Assembly: GCA_907163345.1 (NCBI GenBank)
Contig: CAJQUN010001255.1
Coordinates: forward strand, 1 to 64,000
Reading direction: 5' to 3'
Length of the DNA stretch: 64,000 nucleotides
DNA from: Haberlea rhodopensis
Taxonomy: Eukaryota > Streptophyta > Magnoliopsida > Lamiales > Gesneriaceae
Positions 24,403 to 34,235 of the stretch are shown here, piece after piece (the first letter of the stretch is position 1; every line of letters starts with the position of its first letter). A model generated the notes under the pieces. The model was not told where the DNA came from. It made no database searches and saw nothing but the letters and a program-made list of their open reading frames with translations. Both the position numbers and the translations under genes were made by a program.

Positions 24403-25812
24403 TGATAAGTGTATTTTATACACTTATATTTCTTCTTATTTTGCATGGTTTAGTGCTAGTTTTCGATCAGAATTACGCTTTGGGTTTTGTTTTGTTTTGT
24501 TTTGCAGGAATCCAGGTAATTACATGTTTTGTGGACTAAAGGGTGCAAATGACGGAAAGAAAGGATGAATTGAAGTCAAAAATCTACACTTATCATCAAA
24601 GCATCAAGCGTAATTACGCCTGATTCAGGCGTAAAGACGCCTAAGCCACGACAAATCATATTTTGAAGGATTTCATGAGGCGTAACTACGCCTAAGCTAC
24701 GGCTTTGGACTTTTATTCAGGCGTAAAGACGCCACTTTGGAGGCGTCATTACGCCACAAGTATTTTTGAAATTTTGGGCTTCTTTCCTTGTTTGATGCAC
24801 GGGATTTTAAAGAGGAATTTACCAAGGCACAAGGGATTCATTCAGTCATAGACATTAAAAGGGAGAGAGGAGGCTAGGGTTGAAGAAGAAGAAGAAAATA
24901 ACGACGACGGCTCGGAGCAAAAACGTAGAGAACATATGTAGAAGAGCGGACGAGAACTAGTGAAAGGGGAGAGATCGATTGAGGCGGCGCGCTTACACTG
25001 AAGGGTGGAGATTTTGACGACGGAGAAGACGACGACGACTACCGGGGACGGAGGGCCATCATCCAATTCGTTTGATTATCTCTTCCTTTATGTTTATGAT
25101 GATTAAGAACATGTCTATGTGTTTATTTAATGTATTCATGAACTAATTTATTATTCTTGAGTTAGACGGATATTGACTTGAACTTGTGTCGTTGATTATT
25201 GATTGAATATATTTTGGTTTTTCGTTTGGTTTATTTGTGATTCCTGATTTGAATGCGTTTCAATTAATTGATCACTAGTTGATTCGTCATATTATTTAGA
25301 ATCTATCACTCGGGAGAGGGGGTTTTGAATAGGACCGTAGGAATTTACATCGTTGGAAGTTTATATAGTCGGGAGACATATAACTCCAACGAAGCCATAG
25401 AACGAATCTAGTACTATTGAAATTGTTTAATAATTTATCTTAGGTGGGCACATCAAGATGATTGTTGAATGATTATTTCTATTTAACACTCGGGAGAGGT
25501 AATAGATAACATGGGATTCGTGGTTAATAAATTAGAAGAACACGACATAGTGGATGGTTGAGTGAAGTCGAACCTCTAGAATCCGTTCTCATTGATTTTC
25601 TCCACTTAAATATTCATATTGCTATTATTATTTTATGTTAGTAGATTAGTTTAATAATATTGCTATCGATTGTCTAAATAAAGTCGAGACTATTCTAATT
25701 ACAGTACTTGGTGTAACTTAATTTTCAATCCCTGTGGGTTCGACATCCGTACTTTCAAATTCCTATACTAAAACTTGACATCGTACACTTGTGGTATGTT
25801 TTACACGCATCA
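24403..25812 (+). repeat. 5' LTR of element A
   Basis: This 1410-bp LTR begins TGATAAGTGTATTTT and ends ACACGCATCA. Its first bases form a dyad (24406-24426, 9-bp arms TAAGTGTAT/ATACACTTA around TTT). An inverted-repeat motif array lies at about 24606-24762. The 3' tail CCCTGTGGGTTCGACATCC then TATACTAAAACTTGACA is shared with element B. Confidence 0.92.
24606..24762. repeat. Array of GGCGT-N4-ACGCC inverted repeats in LTR A
   Basis: Four full units plus one lacking the first G (GCGTAATTACGCC) have the form GGCGT-N4-ACGCC. Central variants are AAAG, AACT and CATT. Spacers vary from a few to about 40 bp. The matching array in the 3' LTR (29010-29160) also has five units but in a different arrangement. 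Function is unknown. Confidence 0.85.
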
Positions 25813-25818
25813 ATTTTT

Positions 25819-25836
25819 TGGCGACGTTGCCGGGGA
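25819..25836 (+). promoter_or_regulatory. Primer binding site of element A (Athila/Tat type)
   Basis: TGGCGACGTTGCCGGGGA starts a few bases after the 5' LTR. It differs by one base from the consensus-like TGGCGCCGTTGCCGGGGA of Athila/Tat elements, which I recall as matching tRNA-Asp. Element B has the same site at 40999. Confidence 0.75.
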
Positions 25837-25936
25837 TTGATTTAATTTTGTTTACTGATACTGTTACCTAGTAGTCTTGATTTTAATTTAGAATTTTATT
25901 TTTTGTTTTAATTTAATTTTTTATGATGTTTTTCTT

Positions 25937-26407
25937 GTGAGGTACTTGGAGATGTTTCATCAGCAAGTTTCCACAAACTTTGCCCAACAACCGTATGAAC
26001 CATTCTATGCAGCTTGGGACAGATTCAACCACGACTTTTCAAACTACGCTCCTCTTCAATCTTTCTACAGTGGATTGGATGCAGACACACAAGAATGGGT
26101 ATTTAATGGAGCTTTGGCAACTGGTAATCCCATATATTGTAGAGATGATGACAGGGTGCACCTGTTTAACCATATGGCGAATTTCGACTATCAGTGGCAT
26201 TGTGATCCTTCACTTCATGGTTGGAGTAACCAATATCCACCAGAGCATCATTACCCTCATTTTACACACCAATCATTCAAGCATCAAGCAGATGATGAGT
26301 ATAGTTCTGATAAAGTCTCTAAGTTGGAGGATATTTTACGCAAATTCGGGGCATCATCTGAACAAAGATTGAAAATCACACCAGAAGTAGCATTGAGCAG
26401 CAGATAG
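25937..26407 (+). pseudogene. Degenerate gag-like ORF 1 of element A
   Basis: This 156-codon open frame matches only the second half of a gypsy Gag. YEPFYAAWDRFNHDF and SFYSGLDADTQEWVFNGAL align with YEAWDHFKDLL and FYNGL in element B's Gag. MANFDYQWHCDPS matches its ASNSYQWQSERN. The first half of the capsid domain and the zinc knuckle are absent. The frame ends TAG, and ORF 2 follows in another frame. The ATG used is within the open frame and may not be a real start. It may be a decayed or specialised Gag. The clean length and few disruptions leave some chance that it is made. Confidence 0.5.
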
Positions 26408-26439
26408 AGACATTTTTAGCAAGATGCAAAGAGGTTGAG

Positions 26440-26946
26440 ATGAGATATACTAATCAAGGGGTGACAAATCGGGTGTGGTCACATGATGATGATCATTCAA
26501 CCAACCAAGTTTGGGAGAGTGATCCTACTCATGCGGAAGATTCAAGGGAATATGAGCATTTTCAAGTGGTTGAGCCTACTGTGGAGGAGTTATCTGATGA
26601 ATTCCCGTGTCAAGATGAGCCTAGCGTGACGTTGAAAGATGAGCATATTTTTGAAAATAGTGAGGAGCACTCATCGATGGTGATGTCCTATATGCCATAT
26701 GTGGATCCGTTCTTCCCATCGATGCCAACTTCACCATATTATGATCTCCACGAGATGAAGCCAAGTTTAGAATCTTTCTCCCATACTTATCAATTTTTGA
26801 AGGACGTTGTTGGAGCGACGGGCGTTAATTGTCAGTATCTTGCCAAGCTTGAGGGCATACACAACCAAGACCCATATGTAGTGTCATATGATACTTACTA
26901 TGGACGGAAGCCGCTATTTGATGGTTGCTTCGCATGGTCTGGCTGA
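26440..26946 (+). pseudogene. Acidic ORF 2 of element A
   Basis: This 168-codon frame is rich in Asp, Glu and His. It runs from RYTNQGVTNRVWSHDDD to the C-terminus PLFDGCFAWSG. It probably continues the gag-like ORF 1 after a frameshift (33-bp gap). No catalytic motif or zinc knuckle is visible, and I do not recognise a domain. A short hairpin (26967-26984) lies just after the stop. It could be the linker region of an ancestral Gag-like protein, or simply unconstrained sequence. Confidence 0.4.
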
Positions 26947-26966
26947 AGACTTGAAACAAAGCGCTT

Positions 26967-26984
26967 CTTGGGAGGTAACCCAAG
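26967..26984. other. CTTGGG hairpin after ORF 2 of element A
   Basis: CTTGGG-AGGTAA-CCCAAG forms a 6-bp stem with a 6-base loop, within GCGCTTCTTGGGAGGTAACC. I recall a GCTTNTTGGGAGGNAACCCAA phrase as common after coding regions in Athila/Tat elements. Its function is not known to me. Confidence 0.5.
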
Positions 26985-27087
26985 CCTTATATCCTTTTTA
27001 GTTTACTTCATTTTTTTTTTATTTCAGTATTTTAATTTTTATTAGCATGTCTTAGTCAGAGCCGCTGATCATTATTTTTCCCATTGC

Positions 27088-27164
27088 AGGTCTATACTGA
27101 TGCGGAGGTCCTATCATCATCTTCTCACCATACCCATGAGCATGAGATGGACGACGATTACTGA
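27088..27164 (+). other. Conserved acidic C-terminal tail and hairpin at the stop codon, element A
   Basis: After a splice-acceptor-like TTTTTCCCATTGCAG (27076-27090) a short frame ends HEHEMDDDY and stop. Element B's second ORF ends EHDEDDDH and stop. In both, the stop lies in the loop of a 9-bp hairpin GACGACGAT/ATCGTCGTC (here 27150-27158 and 27167-27175). Only this tail of the B-type ORF seems to remain in A. Confidence 0.6.
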
Positions 27165-27246
27165 CGATCGTCGTCGCAGGTAGGTGTGTTGTCCCTTATT
27201 TAATACATTGTATGGTACATTGAGGACAATTCACGATTTTAAGTTT

Positions 27247-27263
27247 GGGGGGGGGGGGGGGGG
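27247..27263 (+). repeat. G17 tract, candidate internal polypurine tract of element A
   Basis: Seventeen consecutive G follow ACATTGAGGACAATTC and AAGTTT. The matching place in element B (44611-44621) is AGTTTGGGGGG. Its length may vary with slippage or sequencing. It could be an internal polypurine tract or G-quadruplex-prone block. Confidence 0.55.
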
Positions 27264-28792
27264 TATTTAAACAATGAAAATGTTTTGTTTCCTGGATTCC
27301 TGTGTGTTGTGTTTTGTGTTTTTTTTAGTCATTTTTTTTTCTTTTTGTGTCATAAGTCGTGATTTGAAGTAATTGTGAAGGCCGATGATGAAGAATTGAG
27401 CTTATTTGTGAAAATTTTAAAATTTTTTGTTCACTTTGCTCTTGAGTTTCTCACATATTCATGCACTAGAAACCATGACCATTTGACTAATTAAAGTTGA
27501 TTTGAACGAACACAAATGTGATATAGGCGATTCTTGATAATATTTTGGGCATTTATTCATTACTATAAATTTGCCATAGTAGCCCCTTTGAGCTTAAATG
27601 TAAAAGAATGAGGATTGAATTGTTGCAATATATTTTATAATCTCATTCAAATTTGTTTCTTATATCACCTTGGTTTTGAGATACTAATTTGAGCACAATT
27701 AGTCAAACCATATAAGTTATTTGTGAATTGAGAGTAGTCTAGAACTTGCTTTAGTACCCTTTGAGGCGAAATACAGATGTTATGTGGCTTCGGAAGGATT
27801 TAGGCAATTTTTGATTCGTTTGAAGCCACCGAAATACATCATTTTATCCCTAGCTATCCTTTTTGAGCTTATTGAAAATCGAATGGCATGTGCTTAGGCA
27901 CATAATAACCCCCATTCGGCATCATTTCAAAATCCCACATCGACCACCTTGTTGAAAGCTTATACACTATTTCCTACCCTCAAGTGAGTAAGACCCATAT
28001 TGCACTTTAAAATTTCAAATATCCCCCATGTTCCTAATTGAAAAATAGAAGGGGGATAATAATGAAAAAAGGGCATGGATGCATAGAAAAATGTTGAAGA
28101 GGTGAAGAAATAAGTGATTGAAAGAATGAGAAAAATAATGAGGTGAATGGTGAGGCGAATGAGAAATGAGGGTGAATCCAAAATATGAACAAAAAAATGA
28201 TGAATCGTCAATAAGAGAAGTTGAAAATTGAGATGGGAGTGCACAACAATGTCATATTTAACTTACTCTCTTGTTTTGAAATTCTGATCTTTTTATTGAA
28301 GCCATGAGCCAAAGCATAACGTTACAATCCTATTAAGACCTATTGACCGAGCCACATTCGTCTAATATACTAGTAGAGAAGGTTACGAATAGTAAGCTTA
28401 TGGACACTCGAGAAACACTTGTAATGCATATGGTTTTGACATTCATACACGCACATCTCATTACTTTGATTTTATGCAATGTTCATTGTTTGTCAAAGTT
28501 ATACTCCTTTTTATGAACAATGCAAATGAACCAATACACCTTGCAAAATCCTATTGATTTGTGTGAGTAAAGATTGCTTTAATGGTTAAATGGAAGTGGT
28601 ATCACACGCACACATGAGAATTCTTGAGTAGACTGATATGCATACTTGACTTAAAATTTTTAGACAATTGATCTTCGAGGCCAATTTGCAATTATAACAT
28701 TTCATGACTTGCGTTAGTCGTGTGTTTTCTTTATCTCTTTTATTTCTTAGTCTTTTTCCATTTCTATTTTGCTCGGGACTAGCAAAAGTTTA
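27264..28792 (+). other. Conserved noncoding 3' region of element A
   Basis: About 1.5 kb has no open frame of note. Several phrases occur in the same order as in element B's 3' region: TTTGAGGCGAAAT (27760; B 44980), a GAAGCCA...CCAAA block (28299; B 45451) and AGACCTATT (28337; B 45489). Order is kept while the sequence between has diverged. Confidence 0.55.
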
Positions 28793-28803
28793 AGTTTAGG
28801 GGG
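28793..28803 (+). promoter_or_regulatory. Polypurine tract of element A
   Basis: TTTAGGGGGGG lies just before the 3' LTR start at 28806, the expected site for plus-strand priming. Confidence 0.7.
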
Positions 28804-28805
28804 TT

Positions 28806-30216
28806 TGATAAGTGTATTTTATACACTTATATTTCTTCTTATTTTGCATGGTTTAGTGCTAGTTTTCGATCAGAATTACGCTTTTGGTTTTGTTTTGTTT
28901 TGTTTTGCAGGAATCCAGGTAATTAAATGTTTTGTGGACTAAAAGGGTGCAAATGGCGGAAAGAAAGGATGAATTGAAGTCAAAAATCTACACTTATCAT
29001 CAAAGCATGAGGCGTAAAGACGCCTAAGCCACGACAAATCATATTTTGAAGGATTTCATGAGGCGTAACTACGCCTCATTTGGGCGTAACTACGCCTAAG
29101 CTACGGCTTTGGACTTTTATTCAGGCGTAAAGACGCCACTTTGGAGGCGTCATTACGCCACAAGTATTTTGGAAATTTTGGGCTTCTTTCCTTGTTTGAT
29201 GCACGGGATTTTAAAGAGGAATTTACCAAGGCACAAGGGATTCATTCAGTCATAGACATTAAAAGGGAGAGAGGAGGCTAGGGTTGAAGAAGAAGAAGAA
29301 AATAACGACGACGGCTCAGAGCAAAAACATAGAGAACATACGTAGAAGAGCGACCGAGAGCTAGTGAAAGGGGAGAGATCGATTGAGGCGGTGCGCTTAC
29401 ACTGAAGGGTAGAGATTTTGACGACGGAGAAGACGAAGACGACTACCGGGGACGGAGGGCCATCATCCAATTCGTTTGATTATCTCTTCCTTTATGTTTA
29501 TGATGATTAAGAACATGTCTATGTGTTTATTTAATGTATTCATGAACTAATTTATTATTCTAGAGTTAGACGGATATTGACTTGAACCTGTGTCGTTGAT
29601 TATTGATTGAATATATTTTGGTTTTTCGTTTGGTTTATTTGTGATTCCTGATTTGAATGCGTTTCAATTAATTGATCACTAGTTGATTCGTCATATTATT
29701 TAGAATCTATCACTCGGGAGAGGGGGTTTTGAATAGGACCGTAGGAATTTACATCTTTGGAAGTTTATATAGTCGGGAGACATATAACTCCAACGAAGCC
29801 ATAGAACGAAACTAGTACTATTGAAATTGTTTAATAATTTATCTTAGGTGCGCACATCAAGATGATTGTTGAATGATTATTTCTATTTAACACTCGGGAG
29901 AGGTAATAGATAACATGGGATTCGTGGTTAATAAATTAGAAGAACACGACATAGTGGATGGTTGAGTGAAGTCGAACCTCTAGAATCCGTTCTCATTGAT
30001 TTTCTCCACTTAAATATTCATATTGCTATTATTATTTTATGTTAGTAGATTAGTTTAATAATATTGCTATCGATTGTCTAAATAAAGTCGAGACTATTCT
30101 AATTACAGTACTTGGTGTAACTTAATTTTCAATCCCTGTGGGTTCGACATCCGTACTTTCAAATTCCTATACTAAAACTTGACACCGTACACTTGCGGTA
30201 CGTTTTACATGCATTA
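28806..30216 (+). repeat. 3' LTR of element A
   Basis: This 1411-bp LTR is nearly identical to 24403-25812. It repeats the start dyad and 3' tail. It lacks about 20 bp of the first motif unit present in the 5' LTR and carries an extra unit of about 21 bp near 29062-29092. It ends CATTA. Confidence 0.92.
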
Positions 30217-30507
30217 CTCCCCCAAAGAAGTTGGTGAGAAATTACCAGCCATTCCATAAAGAGACTTTTCCAAGAGGATCTTTATCTTAATGAAGGGGTC
30301 CAGGGAGCAGAAATAATCATCGGCGGAGCAGACAGTACCCCATGGTACAAAGTCAAGACTCCACCTATTTATTTTCATGATACTGGAGCTGATATACTGT
30401 TAGGAAATAATTTTTTACAGACATTCAAGCGATTCACACAGGAGAACGAGACAATGAGACTTATTTTCACAACCCTTTGTGATCATAAGATTATTGTGCA
30501 GAGACAA
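30217..30507 (+). pseudogene. Caulimovirid aspartic protease, 3' part
   Basis: This resumes the protease interrupted at 24402, starting with the target duplication CTCCC. Frames contain stops, but HDTGADILLGNNFLQTF (about 30376-30426) is the C-terminal protease motif typical of caulimovirids. Viral sequence stops at 30507, where the minus-strand Tekay-type LTR begins. No reverse transcriptase of the virus is seen anywhere in the window. Confidence 0.72.
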
Positions 30508-30968
30508 TGTGGGGCCTCATCACCTTAATCCTTAAATAAGTGTCCAATTACGTAAATCACATTCTACGTAAACAGGATTAAGATGCTATTACTACTGATT
30601 GAGATTTTTCACTATGTCTTTCACTTACATTATTCATATACATTACATATTGTATATCCTTTACATAGTAAAATTCAAGAAAATCTCGCTTAATTTCACG
30701 TCTAGCAGCAGAAGGTAGACTCACAATCCCAGCTCTCCCCCGCTATGAGTCCCTACAGAACAACCATACAAAACATGAGTAATGATATGATGTCGACAAT
30801 AACATCAAGATAATGCATCAATATAATACAAACAACTTCCTGTCAATTATGCATTTGCAATAATCCTTTTTGGTTATTCTTGTACATATCCCTGTACATA
30901 CCTCATAACACAATATACAAATATGGTATTACATGTCTCATCTATCATCCTGTTATAACGGGACAAAT

Positions 30969-31495
30969 ATGATTTGCCTATCTCAGCTCAATATGTATGT
31001 GGAACCTCCTCATATCTTCATATTAGCAGCACAAATTATATTTCCGTCCTCACACATTATAACAGTCCAAGCATATACTCAACCAGAGTATACCTCTCAT
31101 GCCAAAGCATATGCTCAACACTAGCATACATATCATGGCATCAATCTATCATCCTCATACATAGATGTACAACATGCCCAACAATGGCAACATGACCGAT
31201 ATGATATGCCTATCTCAGCTCAATATGACAGTGGAACCTCCTCACATCTTCATATTGGTAGCACATATCATACAACCGTCCTCACATATAAAACAACCAA
31301 AGCATATGCCCACAATGGCATACCTATCGTGGCATCAACTGTATGTCGCAATCACATTCTTATCGTGCCTCACAGCACCAATCACATGCCTCAACAGCAT
31401 CGTGCCTCATAGCACCAATCACATACCTCAACAACATCGTGTCTCATAGCAACAATCACATGCCTCAACTGCAGCATGCCTCATAGCACCAATGA
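30969..31495. repeat. Internal duplications within the Tekay-type LTR
   Basis: A block starting GCCTATCTCAGCTCAATATG at 30976 recurs at 31208, followed by parallel text (GTGGAACCTCCTCA, CTTCATATT). Then about four copies of a roughly 37-bp unit (CGTGCCTCATAGCACCAATC type) lie at 31365-31495. Confidence 0.65.
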
Positions 31496-31785
31496 CATCT
31501 GATATTCATCATAATCTCATATCTCAATAAACATATCAAAATCAACAATACATTTTCAACATATATCAGGATATAATGAGCATAAATGGAATATCATTAC
31601 TCATAGTATACAGATACCTGTTGTACGACAACAAAAGATATAAGGCATGCGTCAATGTTTAACCGCCTCGTTGTCCCGTTCCCTGTGATGATGCTACATA
31701 AATACCAACAATGTATAATATCATAAACCATGTCATTAGACAACTACCAAGAAAATACTATATTTTCATAATCTCGGTCTTGCGA

Positions 31786-31992
31786 TCGATCGGTCAATCC
31801 CAGAGATCGATCGCTCCAACAATTCACCCTAGCGATCGATCGGTCGATCGGTATTAAATCTGAATTATATCAAAAGCTACGGCATTCTAGCGATCGATCG
31901 GTCACATTCAGCGATCGATCGCTATATGAATCGCCTTACACATTCCCCTGTTTCAGCGATCGATCGGTACATCTTACCGATCGATCGGTCGA
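31786..31992. repeat. CGATCGATCG motif array in the Tekay-type LTR
   Basis: About eight copies of GCGATCGATCGGT or its reverse AGATCGATCGCT lie within about 200 bp. Each contains the palindrome CGATCGATCG or GATCGATC. Similar arrays occur in the LTRs and interior of element B, an unrelated lineage. Confidence 0.85.
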
Positions 31993-32361
31993 CAACAGAA
32001 TTTTAGAACAATGGCGATTTTGATGCTTATCTTTATGGTTCTCAACCTACACCTCAATTTAAACCATCAAAACTTGATATATGCATACTTTAACATCATA
32101 TGAACATGTTTCTATCACAATACAACTCAAGTGTGTACATTATAACTTATAGCAATTCAAGAACCCCAAGTTCCATGCTTCAACTCCAAGTCATAAGTCA
32201 CCAACATAAAACAAGTATACAAAGCACATAATCCTTACCAAGAAGCTATGAATTCACTTCACATAACTTTATCTCTTGATTTCCAAGTTGAAATCCAAGA
32301 ACTCTAACAATCATAAGCAATGAGAGAAGGAGAAGTGATGTAGAGATTTAGTAGGTGTAAT

Positions 32362-33867
32362 TGTAAGTAATCCAACAAGCATGGTACGCAGCGGAATAAA
32401 ATTTTGGATTACTATAACACCGGATCTATACAAAGGTTATCATATCGGATAAAGGATCAAAAGTCTCACCCTTGTAGCGTGTTTGAGCAGATTCCACCAA
32501 GCAGCACCACGTCCAACGCCTCCTTCGAGTCACTAGCAAAACTTATCAAGTTTTGCCTCAACGGTATCCACACGATCAAATCGGTAAGGGACCGTTCAAG
32601 AACAAGTTGCTAGACTCGTTCTTGAACCGGAATCAAAACCACACACGATTCACAACCGATTAAACGGCGGCCAAACAAACCCCAAGCTTACACGGCGGCG
32701 GCCGAGAACTTCTTGGAGCTAAGTGAGGCGGCCGAGAGCTATTTTTAGTGGCTAGGTTTTATTTTGAATTGTATGATTAACTATTAATCAACACCTTGTA
32801 TTTATATTATAAGACTTTAATTAAGTTTCAAGACTTTCTTAAAAGTCTCATGGGCCCAAACCCATGATTTAATTAAATCCTTATAACCAATCATTTAATT
32901 AAGACTCTTCTTAATTAATTAATTCATCCCATGAATTTAATTCCCTTTATCGATTTAATCTTTTGTGCGACCCGATAGGATCTTCTAATGTTGGCAGTGA
33001 CATAAAATCTCATTTTATGTCACAAGCAATGAGCGGTATCTAGCAACACATCAAGGCTACCCAAATTACAAGAATGTCAATGACTCGACATAACCTAAGA
33101 ACTTGTGATAATATTAACCATGTAACTTAATCCCTTTGTCCTTTGTGTTTAGATTGAACACGAGTCATGGAATAGTCATACTCGTATATTCAATCTCTAT
33201 TTCTTGATCCCCAAGTAGAACTAGAATAAACAAATAAGCTCGATATCTCATATCAACTCATTCGAGCATGGCCATGCATTTTAGTCTTACTTGATCAAGG
33301 GCCCAAACACTTCTCCTGTTATATAGGAGGGACAAATCCTATCTCGATCAATCAACATCCCTCTACATAATTCGTAGTGTATCCAATAGTCGCCTTTATA
33401 GTTTACCCTGTTACGGGTAACGTTTGACAATATCAAGATACATAACTCCTTATGTTGGGATCTCTGATGATCACAAGTCGTAAGGATTACATACATTATT
33501 ATCACTATGAGAATTGCTTATGATGCTCATATAACTATCCATGTAGCATTTTCATGGTGTGTCTGTCCAGTACATCGTTCTCTAACATGTACACATGTGT
33601 TGATTTGATATCTCATATCAATGAACAATTCATCAATCAACACATACTAGTCTCTATGTATTATCATTATCCCGATTCATGATAATACTTGACTAGGGAC
33701 AATGTTTAAGAATAATACAATATTATTCTAAGGACATTAACATATATATTAATTCACATTGCACAGTTAAACGAATAATATATAATAATGAATTGCCATT
33801 CTTAAAATCATAAACATTGTATGTCAAAACAATCATCCAATGACTTGTCTTAGGGCATATCCCAACA
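32362..33867 (-). mobile_element. Solo copia LTR (minus) with perfect 5-bp TSD
   Basis: This 1506-bp LTR on the minus strand begins TGTTGGGATATGCCCTAAG and ends GGATTACTTACA. It is flanked by the perfect duplication GTAAT (32357-32361 and 33868-33872). The TGTTGGGATATGCCC start and the TTCCGCTGCG block near its 3' end are typical of plant copia LTRs. There is no internal region or second LTR, so it is what remains after recombination between two LTRs. Confidence 0.9.
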
Positions 33868-34235
33868 GTAATATGGTGTGTTATGCTTTTCCAATCTGAT
33901 ATGTATGCATATATACTTAAGTTTCAAGCTTCCTTAAGTCGTATCATGGCTAGTGGAGTCTTGTAGTCTAGCATGCATCAACTCCATGCCTTCCATGTAA
34001 AGAATCCACTATACCAATGACATAATTAAGCATGTATAACAAGAACACCATATCATGGTTCCCACCTTACTACAAATTTCATATTATTTTCCCACTTGAT
34101 TATCTTTCCTCGCATAACTATGTATCCTTTCTCATACGTGGTTCAACTCGAACTCGAGTCCATGTCATACAAGAATTATCTCATAAGTATCCAATAAGCA
34201 AATAAAACATGTCTGAGTCACATCGAGGCATTACA

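Larger units (their letters stand above)
24403..30216 (+). mobile_element. Non-autonomous gypsy-like LTR element A
   Basis: This complete element has LTRs at 24403-25812 and 28806-30216, an Athila/Tat-type primer site, a polypurine tract and a 5-bp target duplication CTCCC (24398-24402 and 30217-30221). The roughly 3.0-kb interior has only gag-like and tail remnants, with no protease, RT or integrase. It must depend on enzymes made elsewhere. It sits inside a caulimovirid protease domain that resumes on the far side. Between the LTRs I see only scattered substitutions plus two complementary indels of about 20 bp, so the insertion is fairly recent. The last bases of the 3' LTR are CATTA where the 5' LTR has CATCA. 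Confidence 0.9.
30508..34235 (-). repeat. 3' LTR of a Tekay/Del-type chromovirus (minus), split by a solo LTR
   Basis: On the minus strand the LTR begins TGTAATGCCTCGATGTG, right after a polypurine-like GTATGGGAGAAT and FEDEI-type coding end, and finishes GATGAGGCCCCACA at 30508. Removing the nested solo LTR and one target copy leaves about 2.2 kb, a length usual for Del/Tekay LTRs. It contains a CGATCGATCG motif array (31786-31992) and internal duplications. Its left end abuts caulimovirid sequence (flank GACAA), so it inserted there. The other LTR was not found. Confidence 0.75.

Noticed and set aside
24606..24762. CRISPR-like spaced palindromes
   Set aside because: This is a plant nuclear retrotransposon LTR. 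Units are only 14 bp with irregular spacing and no cas genes.
24842..25066. 74-codon minus-strand ORF repeated at 29246-29470
   Set aside because: It lies antisense within both LTRs of element A, is Ser-rich from GA-repeat DNA and has no recognised domain.
30933..31449. Overlapping plus-strand ORFs of 63-94 codons
   Set aside because: They arise from tandem duplications in the antisense strand of the Tekay-type LTR.
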